Shown piece after piece: positions 1 to 10,123 of a stretch of DNA of 64,000 bases (positions are counted from its first letter, which is position 1; the number at the start of each line of letters is the position of its first letter). A program made the translations under genes and the position numbers. Source of the stretch: Thinopyrum elongatum (lineage: Eukaryota > Streptophyta > Magnoliopsida > Poales > Poaceae); the NCBI GenBank assembly GCA_011799875.1, contig CM022299.1, positions 214,526,070 to 214,590,069 of the forward strand. Direction: 5' to 3'. Below the pieces are notes generated by a model. It saw only the letters and a program-made list of their open reading frames with translations. It was not told the origin of the DNA and searched no databases.

Positions 1-212
1 AAACCCAAAAATACTTTGCTGCACTTTTTTATTACTTATTTTATTTTGTGTTTTATCAAGAGTTATTTATCCAATCTACCACAAATTTATCTATCTTTTT
101 ACCGTGGAGGGATTGACAACCCCTCTTACACGTTGGGTTGCAAGTATTTGTTCTTTGTGTGCAGGTACCGTTTACATAGTGTTGTTTGGTTCTCCTACTA
201 GATTGATACCTT
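1..212 (+). mobile_element. Middle part of the 5' LTR of Gypsy element G2
   Basis: This stretch matches 16552-16762, inside the 3' LTR of the same element, over its whole length with roughly a dozen differences by eye. The LTR is interrupted at 212 by CACTA-1 and resumes at 11662. The beginning of the LTR lies left of the window. The divergence from the 3' copy suggests an old insertion. Confidence 0.85.
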
Positions 213-800
213 CATTGGTACAGCGAGGTGCTATACAAACGGTTTTTAACCCCTTTCTGCGACGGCATTTGGAACCGTTGCCTAGTGAGTGACTGCGATA
301 GGAGGGTCGTTCCCACACGACCCAGAAACCGTCGGGGATATGCCCTCCTGGCACACACTCTCGACAAAATGAGGTCGTGTGCGACCGGCGAGTGATCAAA
401 TACGGTTATACGTACAGTAGTGCTAAAAAATACAATTATTCAGGCGAAATTGTTTTCAGTCGTAAGTACATCCCACACAGTCAGTCCCCGCTAAACGTTT
501 CCGTTCGTATGTACATTCCACACAGTCAATCCAAGGAATACGTTTCCGTTAGTACATACATCACACACAGTGCGTGGAAGAAACTGTGTGGCAAAGGCTG
601 TCCATCACACACACTTTTTATGTGGTAATCATTTGCGCAAGGTGGCCTAACGCAAACAGTTTTCAAGAGGATATTGTGTGTGATTGATCATTGATCCAAC
701 ACGGTTTATTCCTAGAAGCTGTGTGCGTTGTCTGAGGTCATCGCCCACGGTGTTTTCTCAAAAACCGTTTGCAATAGAAAAACCCAATTAGCAGGCTAAT
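213..800. repeat. Left subterminal repeat region of CACTA-1
   Basis: Short degenerate motifs recur here, including AAACGG, CACACAGTC (three close copies at about 475-575, each after GTACAT or a similar string), CACACGG and ACCGTTTGC. The same vocabulary is found at 9380-9650 and 11130-11640. Subterminal repeats of this kind bind transposase in CACTA elements; that role is inferred here. Confidence 0.6.
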
Positions 801-1011
801 TGTCCTATTATTAATAATTCATTTATTAATCTAATTGACATTTCATATTAAGCACACAATATATTTCATTTCCATATTAAGGAAGCAGGATTTCATAATT
901 GAAATACATCAGAGTACAACATCATATAGCTTCAGCACTCAGCTACCCCATTACACAGCTGCACCAGCACCAAGTTTCAGATGCAACATCTACAACCTTT
1001 CGAAATTAGCA

Positions 1012-1530
1012 TCATAGACGGAACATAGACAGATGAATCTCATCTGGAAAACTGCTGAAGCGGAAGGCGAATATTGAGCCTTCATTGATGTTGAAGGTCT
1101 TTGCAACTTTAGGGTAGTGCCTGTGGATGATTGACCGTCCATCCTTCATCCTCTTCAGGAACACTTCAATATTGAACCGTGGGTGTTGTATGAAAACCTT
1201 CCTCACCTCCTGACCATACAGGTGGTTTGAGAGGTAGTCATCAGTGAACTGCTCTAGAAAGGCCTGAAAACAAGGATATGCATAAATATCTTCTCCAGAT
1301 TTGAAATGGCGCAAAGGAATTAAAAAGACAAGGTATAACAGTTAGTACCATCCCGTAGTGAACTGATGTCTTCTTCATTGTGCAGACAAAGATCTTGTTG
1401 TTTTTTGTCGCTAATTTCTTTATCGTAACAATCTTTCTGAGTGTCTTGACTTGACTGACATTAATGGACAACTCATTTCCACATATGCAAAAAGGGTCAA
1501 ACAGTGGGTCAAAACCTCTGACAGCAGGAC
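1012..1530 (-). CDS. B3-domain-like gene piece, two exons
   Basis: On the minus strand an exon at 1530-1349 follows a clear acceptor (TGCACATGCAG) and ends at a GT donor (GGGATG|GTACTAAC). A second exon, 1263-1012, follows the acceptor TTGTTTTCAG and ends with TGA. The phases agree, giving about 143 residues. The C-terminal 70 residues resemble a plant B3 DNA-binding domain: a basic strand with FLKRMKDGRS, then an EGSIFAFRF-like segment and a closing IHLSMFRL strand. B3 proteins are nuclear transcription factors, but here only part of a domain is visible and no N-terminal exon joins in phase. It may continue from the ORF at 3265-2735, but I could not find a matching splice. It lies inside a transposon, so a captured gene fragment is the likeliest reading. 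The splicing is well supported; the B3 name is a motif judgement. Confidence 0.5.
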
Positions 1531-1678
1531 CTGCATGTGCAAGACCAAATTGTTAAAAACGTAATATTTAAAAACAAGAAGTGGAAAGGTGTGTTATTAA
1601 CAACATGCCTAATATTTAAAAACAAGCAAACGTAGTCATTCAAACTTGTATTGTGCAGGTCTAAGTACGCTAGTTATT

Positions 1679-2126
1679 GGCCCTTTTTGGATCCATGGGT
1701 TAGAGTTAGTTTGAGTTAGTTTGGGCTCAAATAGCCCTAAAGTATCCAAACATGAGGGCTAGTTTGAGCTAGCTGCGTCAAACCCACCCAAAACAACTAT
1801 CCCACCCAAGAGGTGCTGATTGGGGCTAGTTCTCCTAGTGCATTTATTGTCAATCTAATACTGTCATCCAAACACCTCTTTGGCTAGAGTTAGTTCAGGG
1901 TTAGTCATTGTTGAGTATCATTGTTATTTAGGAAACGTAGGATAGCGTAGGATTTATTCTACCTTGACTTGTACTCCAAGATGACCATGTACTCCTATAT
2001 ATATGCCCACGAGGCTCAAGCAATACAATCAACTATTCCACCAATCTCTCTCTCTCTCCCTGTTAACTGTCATGAGCTAGAAACTAACTCTAACCTCTAG
2101 CTAAGTTAGAGTATCCAAACAGTGCC
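1679..2126. mobile_element. MITE with GGCCCTTTTTGGATCC-type termini
   Basis: The left end GGCCCTTTTTGGATCC and the right end GTATCCAAACAGTGCC are imperfect inverted repeats. They are flanked by ATT at 1676-1678 and 2127-2129, a 3-bp duplication. The GTTTGGAT terminus is common in grass MITEs; the superfamily (PIF/Harbinger or CACTA-derived) is not decided by what I can see. It contains a smaller insertion at 1909-2068. Confidence 0.6.
1909..2068 (+). mobile_element. Tiny solo LTR (TRIM-like) nested in the MITE
   Basis: The segment starts TGTTGAG and ends TGTTAACT. It is flanked on both sides by GTCAT (1904-1908 and 2069-2073), a perfect 5-bp target duplication. It contains a TATA-like CCTATATATATG and a downstream CA-rich start region. 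The final base is T instead of the expected A (TTAACA), which I read as a point mutation. At 160 bp it is in the size range of TRIM or SMART LTRs. Confidence 0.5.
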
Positions 2127-2159
2127 ATTGTTAAATCAAATGGAAAGGCGTGTTCAATA

Positions 2160-2415
2160 CTCCCTCCGGTCCTTTTTACTCTGCATATAAGAATTGTCTG
2201 AAGTCAAACTTCATAAAGTTTGTCCTTATTTATATGAAAAAATATCAACATCTAGCATGCTAAAGTTATACAATATGAAAATTTAAGTCATGACACATGT
2301 ACTGATATTTATTTCATATTGTGAATGTTGGTATTTTGTTCTATAAAGTTAGTCAAACTTTAAGAGGCCTGACTTTAGACAAATCTTATATGCGAACTAA
2401 AAGATTCAGAGGGAG
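2160..2415. mobile_element. Stowaway-type MITE
   Basis: It begins CTCCCTCCGGTCC and ends GATTCAGAGGGAG. The first and last 30 bases form an imperfect inverted repeat that includes GCATATAAG. TA dinucleotides flank it (2158-2159 and 2416-2417), the signature of Stowaway (Tc1/Mariner-related) MITEs. No coding capacity. Confidence 0.85.
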
Positions 2416-2417
2416 TA

Positions 2418-2734
2418 CAACATGCTTAACAACAACCAAATATAGTCATTCATAGAGCTATTGTTAAATTTGGTATTGATGAAATTGAACTGCATAGTTC
2501 ATACTAGCACATATAGAACATCACATTGTTAATAGCTGAAATAAACAAGGCATACTACAAACAACCAAAGATGGCAATTGAAACTGGACATATGCTAACT
2601 ACAAACAACCGAACAACCATAAACCATAGAAATAAACAAGGCGTAATGCAAACAACCTAATATAGCCATAAATACTAGACAGGTTCTCACTACAAAAGGG
2701 GTTCGAGAAAACAAATCATGGGTTTCCTCACTTG
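2418..2734. other. AT-rich stretch inside CACTA-1, nothing recognised
   Basis: Low-complexity AT-rich sequence with repeated ACAAACAACC-type phrases (about 2420-2670). Its position between the 3265-2735 ORF and the B3-like exons would make it intronic if those belong to one gene. Confidence 0.4.
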
Positions 2735-3265
2735 TCACATATTGGCTCCCTCCTCGTGGTCGCCGTCGATGAGGTCTGTCTTGCCAGCTGAGGATCCCAG
2801 GCCAGCGTCGCAGAATGTGTCCTTCAGAAATGACAAAAGGGGCTCCATGGCGATGAAGGATGGCAAATTGTTCATAATGAGTCGCAGGAGATCAGGGGCA
2901 GGGCCATCGATGAGATCGATGGCTGTCGAAGCCGAAGAGTTGGGGGTGGGCAACTTAACCTGTGACATAACCCGCGTCAAGCCGTCGGTGTCGACGACCT
3001 CGATGTCGTAGCTGGCATCTGCGACATGCCAGAATACTCTAGCCCGTTGATTGAAAGGCTTAATCCAGGTCCAGTCATCGTTGTCAGCTTCCTCAGCGGC
3101 CACCTCGCCAACGTCGGGCAAAGAGGCCGCGGTAAAGCTCTTTTGGGCCATTCGCTCCTCGAGCTCCCCGGGAAGCGTAGCCGGGCTTAGGCTGCGACGC
3201 TCAGGAGTGGGGGAGGGGGGTGGGGACGGGGATCTCTGGGAAAGGGGGCGTTTCACAGGCGTCAT
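2735..3265 (-). CDS. Hypothetical 176-residue protein, possible first exon of the B3-like gene
   Basis: An ATG at 3265 opens a 176-codon frame closing at 2735. The first 30 residues are Ser/Pro-rich (SPSPPPSPTPERR), followed by an acidic, Asp/Glu-rich middle with a WTWIKPFNQRARVFW segment and a conserved-looking Leu-rich tail. No family was recognised. The end reads GANM-stop and is followed by CAAGTGAGG, a possible splice donor just past the stop, so the TGA may be a mutation inside a longer exon. It is GC-rich compared with the flanking DNA, as grass first exons often are. It faces the same way as the B3-like exons 1.2 kb downstream. Function unknown. Confidence 0.4.
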   Translation of the reverse strand: MTPVKRPLSQRSPSPPPSPTPERRSLSPATLPGELEERMAQKSFTAASLPDVGEVAAEEADNDDWTWIKPFNQRARVFWHVADASYDIEVVDTDGLTRVMSQVKLPTPNSSASTAIDLIDGPAPDLLRLIMNNLPSFIAMEPLLSFLKDTFCDAGLGSSAGKTDLIDGDHEEGANM

Positions 3266-3930
3266 CTAAGAAACTCAGGGCGGCGAGGGTATGTATATCG
3301 GTGGGTAAACTGCACGGGCAGACCGACAGAGGTTGACGATGGAGGCGCTGTAGCGGCGGCAGCGACGGCGGCGACCTAGCTAGGTTTGGAGTGAGGGAGG
3401 GGTGGTGTGTATGTGTGTGAGCGGGGGATTTAGGGTGAGCGAAGGATTTGGGGTGTGTGTGTGGAGGGGGTCCAAGGTGGTGTTTGAGGAAATGCCACGG
3501 GTACTGAAAATTTTACTAGGCTGGAGTAAAATGGAGGGGCTACCAAAAATTTGGATCAAGGGATTGAAGCAGAGCAGGGCGGGAGTAAAATGCCGGGGCT
3601 ACTGAAAATTTGGATCTACTGATTGAAGCAGAGCGGGAGTAACAGACATCGCACACGGTCCAGACATACTAATCGTGTGCTATCAAACAGAAAAACCATC
3701 TACGCAGACGCGGGTAGATATTTTCGAGATTGCGAGGGAGTAGATATTTTCGAGAGGGGGAGGGAAGCCTCGTGGAGCCCAATATACTGTGATCATGTGG
3801 GTGACAGGGGTAGGGGCGCGGCACCGGGTAGTCCTAGGGAAATGTGTCTGTTTCGTACCCGATCGCAGACGGTTGCTGCGTCTGACTCATCTGCTGTTTA
3901 TAAATTTGGCCAAAAAAATGCGGGAAAGGG
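3266..3930. other. GC- and GT-rich upstream region with an internal subterminal-type block
   Basis: Bases 3266-3640 lie upstream of the minus-strand ATG at 3265 and hold GGCGG-rich and GTGTGTG-rich runs, plus two copies of a phrase containing AAAATTTGGATC (about 3545 and 3605). Bases 3640-3890 contain ATCGCACACGGTC and ATCGCAGACGGTT, the same motif family as the CACTA-1 ends. A TTTATAAATT string sits near 3898. Confidence 0.4.
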
Positions 3931-5454
3931 TTAGAACACGAACACACTTGCATGTGGGCCAAATATATGTATGAAAAGGGTGGTTTGATGTTCAAATACC
4001 CAATGCACAACTTTGGTGTGGCACCTGTCGCACAAAGCGCACGTTATTATTGCTAGCCCCCCCCCCCAAACACACACACTTCGTGTTGCCGGGAGGGGAA
4101 TCCTAGCTATGAACGCATGCCCCCAAATAGCTAGGTCTGACATCTCACCGTACCGTAACACAAAACCAAAAGAAGTACATCAACCCCCCTTTGCTTCCGA
4201 TCAAATGTGGACCATGTGCGGGCCCACATATGTGTTCTTCTGGCGTTAGATGGGTGACACCACTTACCAACCACACCTGCGGGTGGACCGATGTGTGTGT
4301 GTGTGAAAACGATGTGCGATGATATTTAAATAACCAAATCACAAATTTGATGTGGCACATGTGCATCGCAAATTAACCGGGCATCCCCAACCCCATGGAG
4401 GTTCATCTAGTACGAAGTAGTACTGTGCCCCCCCCCCCCACACACACTTTGAGTCGGTGGGAGGGGGCATCTCACCAAGGCGTATTGTAAGACTGACCAA
4501 GAAGAATCACCACCTTGGTCGTATAACCTCTCTTGTTTGTTGGGTCAAAGTCATGCATTGACGTTCCACACGCGGCCCCACAAAATAGGCTAGCTTGTCA
4601 CCGATAACCACGCGAGGGAGTGCCTGAAGACAACCACTGCGTGCATGTGTGGCCCAAACATATGTATGAAGTGTCATGTGGTGTTTGAATATACCCAATG
4701 CACAACTTTGATTCATGTGTATGTGAGCCCTCAAACTTAGGTCTCGAATCTCACCATGATCGACGTACGACTATACGGGTAACGCGAACCAAGAGAAGAA
4801 GAATCCACCCTGGTAACCTCTCTCGCGTTGTTGGTCGAAGTGATGGAGACGTCCATGCGGGCCCATGAATATATAGGCCGTCGATGATAACCAAGCGAGG
4901 GAGAGTGTCCAAAGACAACCACTGCATGTATGTGCCCCAAACATATGTATGGACATGCGTGATGCATGCATATATGTTTGAATACCAAAAGCACAACATT
5001 TTGATGTGGTGCATGCATGCGTCGAAAAACGCACAGTCCCCACACAGATCTGGTTCATGATGCGTCACGTGCTCCGTTCCCCCCCCACCACTTCGACCCG
5101 GTGGGAGGGATTCATGCGTACACATGCGCGCGAAGTATAGTTGCATGTACCGAACCATATAAGACAAACCAAAATTTAATCCCCTCCTAATTATAAGTGA
5201 AATTAACCTCTATCGCTATCGGTCGAAGTGATTGACCAAGCGGGCACACAGAGATGGACGAAGCATCTCACCGATAACCCCGTGAGTGAGTGCTAGAGGA
5301 CAACCGCCATCGCTTGTTTGTGGGCCAAACACATATGTATGGAGATGTGTGGTTGTGATGTTTGAATACCTAATATATATGCAGAACTTTGATGAGGCAC
5401 CTGCCTCGGAAACCTTTAAGTCCCCCACAGACGAACCGAGGTTCATGACACGTA

Positions 5455-5486
<32 letters not shown>

Positions 5487-6190
5487 GTTGCCCCCCTCCC
5501 CTCTTCGACGCGTAATATATACTCCTACGTACGTACCGTAACACAACCCGAAAATAATCCTCCTTGTTCGTCAAATTACCTTTCTCGTTGTGTCATATAT
5601 TAGATGGACGACGACCTCGCGGGCCCATGGAGGGAAGAGTCACAGGCGAATGAGTGACAACTATCGTATGCACGTGGCCCAATATGTTGGTGATGTTTTT
5701 AATACCCAATATGCACAACTTCTTTGCGGCACCTGCCTCGGAAACCGAAAAGTCCCCACATGGAGCGAGATTGATTCATGATGTGTGTGTAGTATGTATG
5801 TGCTGCCCCGGCCCCCTCCTCCCCTCTTCGACGCGTACTATATACTCCTACCGCAACACAACCCAAAAAGAAACCTCCTTGCTGGGTCAAAGTGATGGAG
5901 GACAACCTCGCGGGCCCACGGATGGAAGCATCGCATGCGAGTGAGTGTCCTATATGACGCGTAGTATTGCCCCCGGCCACCCTCTTCAACGCGTACTATA
6001 TATATATATATATACTCCTACCGTACGTATAACAAAAACCAAAAAATGACCATCCTTGTTGGTCAAATTAACCTCTCTCATCACATGTCATAGTGCTGGA
6101 CGGCGACCTCGTGGGCCCACGCGAGTGAGTGTCCTAGGACCACCGCGTGCATGTGGCCCAAAGATGCATGTCAAAGTTTTTCTGCAGCGA
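3930..6190. repeat. Array of about seven diverged tandem units, roughly 200-390 bp each
   Basis: A set of phrases recurs in the same order: CCTCTCTCGTTGGTCAAAG, then CGGGCCCACG, then GCGAGTGAGTGTCC, then TGCATGTGGCCCAAACATA, then TTTGAATACCCAATGCACAA, then CACCTGCCTCGG, then a poly-C run and CTCTTCGACGCG. Copies of the GGCCCAAA phrase lie near 3955, 4645, 4935, 5325, 5670 and 6155, with a partial copy around 4320. Units differ by many substitutions and indels, so the array is old. No open frame is conserved between copies. Confidence 0.65.
5455..5486. repeat. (GT)n(AT)n microsatellite
   Basis: An alternating GT run passes directly into an AT run inside one unit of the tandem array. Confidence 0.9.
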
Positions 6191-6835
6191 ACATGCAACC
6201 AAAGGAGTTTAGTGTTGAAAATTGAAAAAAATAGATAACATCTATTCGTTTTTTATACATTGATTGATTTCCCAGGGATTTAAATGTGCAAAATCAAATT
6301 TGATCTACATGAGACCCGTGATAGTGCACGAAAATGGATTGCAAAATCATATGTGTACGTGTCCCTGGGTGCATGTTTAGTCCCCATGCAAGAAATTTCT
6401 AACATCTAGAATCTTGATTTTAAAATCCAATAAATCCAAAACTAAGTTGAAATTCATGAAACTTATTGTGGTGTCATATGGACACCAATAGGCTGTGGTT
6501 TTTTTTTCAAATTTGAGACAAATTTTGATATAATCTTCTTACATATAGGAAATTATAAATAATTATCAACCAATATCGCAAACGAACTCTTTATTCGAAC
6601 CGTGGGCGTTAGACCAACAATGTAAGTGCCATGCTTCGGTTAAGCAATAAAGCGGCAGAATTAATCATCAAAAAGGAAAAATCAATATAATACGTGCCGC
6701 GCACGCGTCCCGTGTGCCGTACGAGCATGCGTGAGTTGATGAGACGCATGCTAGCAGGCAGACCGGGAGGCCGAGGCATGCGCGTGTTCGCTACGCACTC
6801 ACCGTGCGGGGCATGCTAGTAGCTGTGTGAAATGA
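6191..6835. other. Unassigned AT-rich sequence within CACTA-1
   Basis: No repeat unit, open frame or terminus recognised. The first 400 bases are AT-rich; from about 6700 the sequence becomes GC-rich and CpG-rich (GTGCCGCGCACGCGTC), leading into the F-box promoter side. Confidence 0.4.
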
Positions 6836-7060
6836 CGGTAGGCGTGCCAGCAGTCCGCCGCGCAGGCTTACCGGGAGGTGAGCCAGCCCTTTGACCGCCA
6901 CCCACCTCGCTCCCACCGCTCCATATTAATGGCGCGCCCGCCTCGCTCCGTGAAATGATGGTATAGGAATGCCAGAAGTCCGCCGCGCAGGCTCACCGGG
7001 AAGCGAGACAGCCTTTGACCGCCGCCCGCCTCGCTCCCACTGGTCTGTATTAATGGCGCG
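6836..7060 (+). repeat. Tandem duplication, unit about 125 bp
   Basis: The block starting GCCAGCAGTCCGCCGCGCAGG (near 6848) recurs as GCCAGAAGTCCGCCGCGCAGG (near 6971). Both copies run on through TTTGACCGCC and end TATTAATGGCGCGCCCG. It lies directly upstream of the F-box pseudogene and may be duplicated promoter sequence. Confidence 0.75.
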
Positions 7061-7072
7061 CCCGAGCGGCCG

Positions 7073-7305
7073 CACCCCCCATCCTCGCCACACACACAAT
7101 CCTCTCTCTCCGCCTGCATCCTCGACGCCGCTCTTAGTCCTTAAAGCCGGCACCCCCCATCCTTGCCACACACACAATCCTCTCTCTCCGCCCGCATCTT
7201 CGACGCCGCTCTCAGTCCTCAAAGCCGGCACCCCCATCCTCGCCACACACACAATCCTCTCTCTCCGCTCGCATCCTCGACGCCGCTCTCAGTCCTCAAA
7301 GCCGT
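7073..7305 (+). repeat. Triplicated 77-78 bp unit in the F-box 5' leader
   Basis: Three head-to-tail copies start at 7073, 7151 and 7229. Each runs from CACCCCCCATCC through ACACACAATCCTCTCTCTCC and GACGCCGCTCT to CAAAGCCG. They differ at only a few positions, so the expansion is fairly young. It ends seven bases before the first in-frame ATG of the F-box pseudogene. Confidence 0.9.
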
Positions 7306-7311
7306 CAGTGT

Positions 7312-9221
7312 ATGATGATGCCGCTGAAGCACCCCATCGGAGGGAGTGGCTATGCCGGGGCTGCTGAAGCACCGGAGCACGACGTGAATATGGAGACAGA
7401 GGTTTCCGTCGCCGCCGATGAGGTGGAGAACGAGGCTGCCAACAAGTGAAGGCGGGTCGAGAAAGAACCGCAAGCGACTCCAGCGGGCCTAGACATCATC
7501 AGCAGCCTCCCCGATGATATGTTGACAGTCATCATATCCCTCCTCTCAATCAAATATGGGGCGAGGACAACCGCCCTTTCCCGGCGGTGGCGCCCCCTAT
7601 GGCTCTCCACCCCTGTCGTCCTCCTCGACGCCCACAAGCTCTGCCATGGCTATCGCAAAAGCTTGGATGCGTTCTCCCAGATCCTCGGCAGTCACCATGG
7701 CCCAATCAGAGGCCTTATCACGGGCAAGTTCCGTTCCAATGGCAAGGACCGAGCCAATCTTGACGAGTGGTTCCGATCCCCCGCCCTAGATCAGCTCGAG
7801 AAGCTCAGTTTTAATGATGGGCACATGCGCTCGCTGCCAACGTCCACGCTCCGCTTCACGCCCACGCTGCGCCTCGCCAAGTTCATGAACTGCCATCCCC
7901 CCCCTTAATGGCGCGCTCGCTCTTTTTCTACCACGACTGAAGCACCTCGAGCTTGTCATCGTCTGCATCCCAAAAGATGACATGGAGCGCCTACTCTGCG
8001 GCTGTACTGCACTCGAGTTCCTTCGTCTTCAGGCGATGAATTGGTCGAGTACCTTCCACATCACCTCCAGGACTCTCCGGACTATTTATGTGTGTTGCTG
8101 GTGCTGCAACGAGAGATCACAAAAGGTGGACCGCAATATGGTCATTGAGGACACACCTTCACTTGAGAGATTACTTGTAGTTGATCAACAAGGTCCAACA
8201 AGAATCAATGCCATTTCTGCGCCAAAATTGACAGTGGTGGGCTACTCGTCTGTCAAATACTACTACTTTCAGGTACAACAGTCGCCTTATACCTCTCCTT
8301 CTTGATATCAACATTATTTCTAGTTTTGAAGATGTAAGTTCGTCTGTCATCCAGCAAAGCTTCACCCAGATTCTGGGCACAGTGAAGGTCTTGGCACTAG
8401 AATCTGTCGGCCCCAACCTGGACCAAGTTGTCAGTTTCCTGAGATGGTTTATGTGCCTGAAGAAGCTGTATATCGAGGTGATGTTCCTTTCCTGTTAAAT
8501 GTTAACCATAAGGGAGTTCAATTTTTTGCACCTTTTCCCAAGTTTACAATGACAATGTACTACGATTTCTGAAGGAATTTTGGAGGATTTCAGGACATAC
8601 ACCCCCACCCCATATTGGTTGCTTGATTCATATGGTTACAATCCATAAGCATTTCTCCTTTGGATTCATCTGTACTAGTTTTCTTAGGGAATTTTTCATC
8701 CAATCCAACCTCTTGTGAAGAAGGCTACATTTTTCTAGATTGTAATCAAATGCCCATGTTAATCATGTCAGATCAAAAATGGCACGTTGGTGCATTTTAC
8801 AAATCCTGCAAACCAAATAGGCGTGTAGTAGTGTTCAAAACTGCATGTAGGCACTAACACGTTCTCTTCTTTTGCAGATAATAATAGGCCCGGAGGTGGA
8901 TAATGTTTATAACGACAATCACATCAAATGCCTGGATCTGCATCTCTCAAATATTACTTTGAACTCCTACCGAGGACCTTACTGGAGATTACACTCGCCA
9001 TGTTCTTTCTTGCCAGAGCAAGGGTGCTGAGGGTACTGAGGTTGAACACGCATTTAATTAGGAAAGATGAATGGTTTGTTGATCAGAGCTGGCAGGTACT
9101 GCAGAATGGAAGAGGCTCCAAAAAAGCTAAACTTCGTATTGGAAGAGCATATGACAGAGTAACTGGAAGTCATTGTGTCAAACCCATACATGACTTGTCA
9201 GCGGCTGATCCCTTTGCATAA
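7312..9221 (+). pseudogene. F-box/FBD (LRR-type) protein pseudogene
   Basis: Plant F-box/FBD proteins are substrate-binding subunits of SCF ubiquitin ligases. An ATG at 7312 is followed by an in-frame TGA at 7447-7449 (read as CGA to TGA within a basic KRRR-type run). The same frame then encodes an F-box (about 7489-7590, SLPDDMLTVIISLLSI then ALSRRWRPLW). A stretch typical of this family follows, but the frame shifts in a run of eight Cs at 7897-7904 and continues in another frame through LKHLELVIVCIPKDDMERLL (LRR part) to about 8272. A later exon (about 8322-8476) carries TVKVLALESVGPNLD and ends at a GT donor. The next starts after the acceptor TTTTGCAG (8877) and carries the FBD-like tail, again shifted, ending IHDLSAADPFA at 9221. 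One stop and at least two frameshifts make it non-functional. It sits inside CACTA-1, so I infer a captured host gene. Confidence 0.8.
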
Positions 9222-9229
9222 ATGACGAG

Positions 9230-9650
9230 GTTTGCAATGTTTGAATTTGGGCATTGTAATATTTGAATTTGAACCTTGCAATATTTATGGTATTTGTTAT
9301 ATAACATAATTGGATGTTTAATTTGGTATTGCAATCATGTCCTGTTACAAGTATATATATGTTGTTCTTCTGTACACAGAGCATAGATGTTCTGCAGACA
9401 AAGCATATCACATCGCACACGGACCACACTAGGTAACCCGTCGGCGATGAATTCATCAATCGCAAACGGTTATATACCAGCAAGCGTTTACCCACAACAC
9501 ACACGGCTTATTCCATCACAAACAGCTCAGATGGATCAACTGTATGCCACGTATCTCACACGCAACTCTAATATGATTCGTGCTTGATGTCTCCGACATC
9601 GCTCACACAGTTCGTCTTATTTGCCACGTATCACTGTGTTGGCCTCTGCT
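9230..9650. repeat. Internal subterminal-type repeat block in CACTA-1
   Basis: It contains ATCGCACACGG, ATCGCAAACGGTT, CACACACGGCTTATT, TCTCACACGC and GCTCACACAG. Its start (GGATGTTTAATTTGG ... CATGTCCTG ... ATATATGTTGTTCTTCTG) matches 11015-11140, just before the right end of the element. It therefore looks like a second copy of the right terminal region lying inside the element. Confidence 0.6.
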
Positions 9651-10123
9651 CGTGTCCCTCGGCAAGCTCTGCTTGCCGTTAGGTGCCGTAGCACGCTGTG
9701 CTCGCCATTAGGTGCCGCGACGCGCTCTGCTCGCGTCCGTCGGCGTGCTCGGCTTGTGGACAACTTTTCCTTGCGTGTTCAACTACTATATGCATATATA
9801 TGGTTGCTCGCCATTGAGGCGACCGCGGAGTGCTCTGCTCGCGTCCCTCCGCGCGCGCTCTGCCGGTGGTTGGGCCTGCGCACGATCACGTCGGGGGCCC
9901 CATATGCATGCGGTTGCGCCACGCGCGTCGCCACGCGATGCAGTTACGTGCGGCACAATGGAGTTACGCGCTGCAAATTAGAACTGCCATCCGGGCATGC
10001 CGATATTCCAGGCCGTCCGGCTTCCCCTTTAATTCCCGCGACCATTATAACCTTAGTCTCTTCAACCTTTCGATCGCGCCCCACAACAGAACAAGCACAC
10101 CCACGACGACACATAGAGAGGGG
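9651..10123. other. GC-rich region upstream of the exonuclease-like pseudogene
   Basis: It contains repeated phrases GCTCTGCTCGCGTCCSTCGG (several copies between 9640 and 9860) and GGTGCCGCGACGCGCTCTGC, so the segment is itself built of short duplications. It probably includes the promoter and 5' leader of the pseudogene that starts at 10124. No frame here is convincing. Confidence 0.4.

Noticed and set aside
4737..5167. Overlapping minus-strand frames of 95-138 codons in the 3930-6190 array
   Set aside because: Not conserved between repeat units and lacking any recognisable domain.
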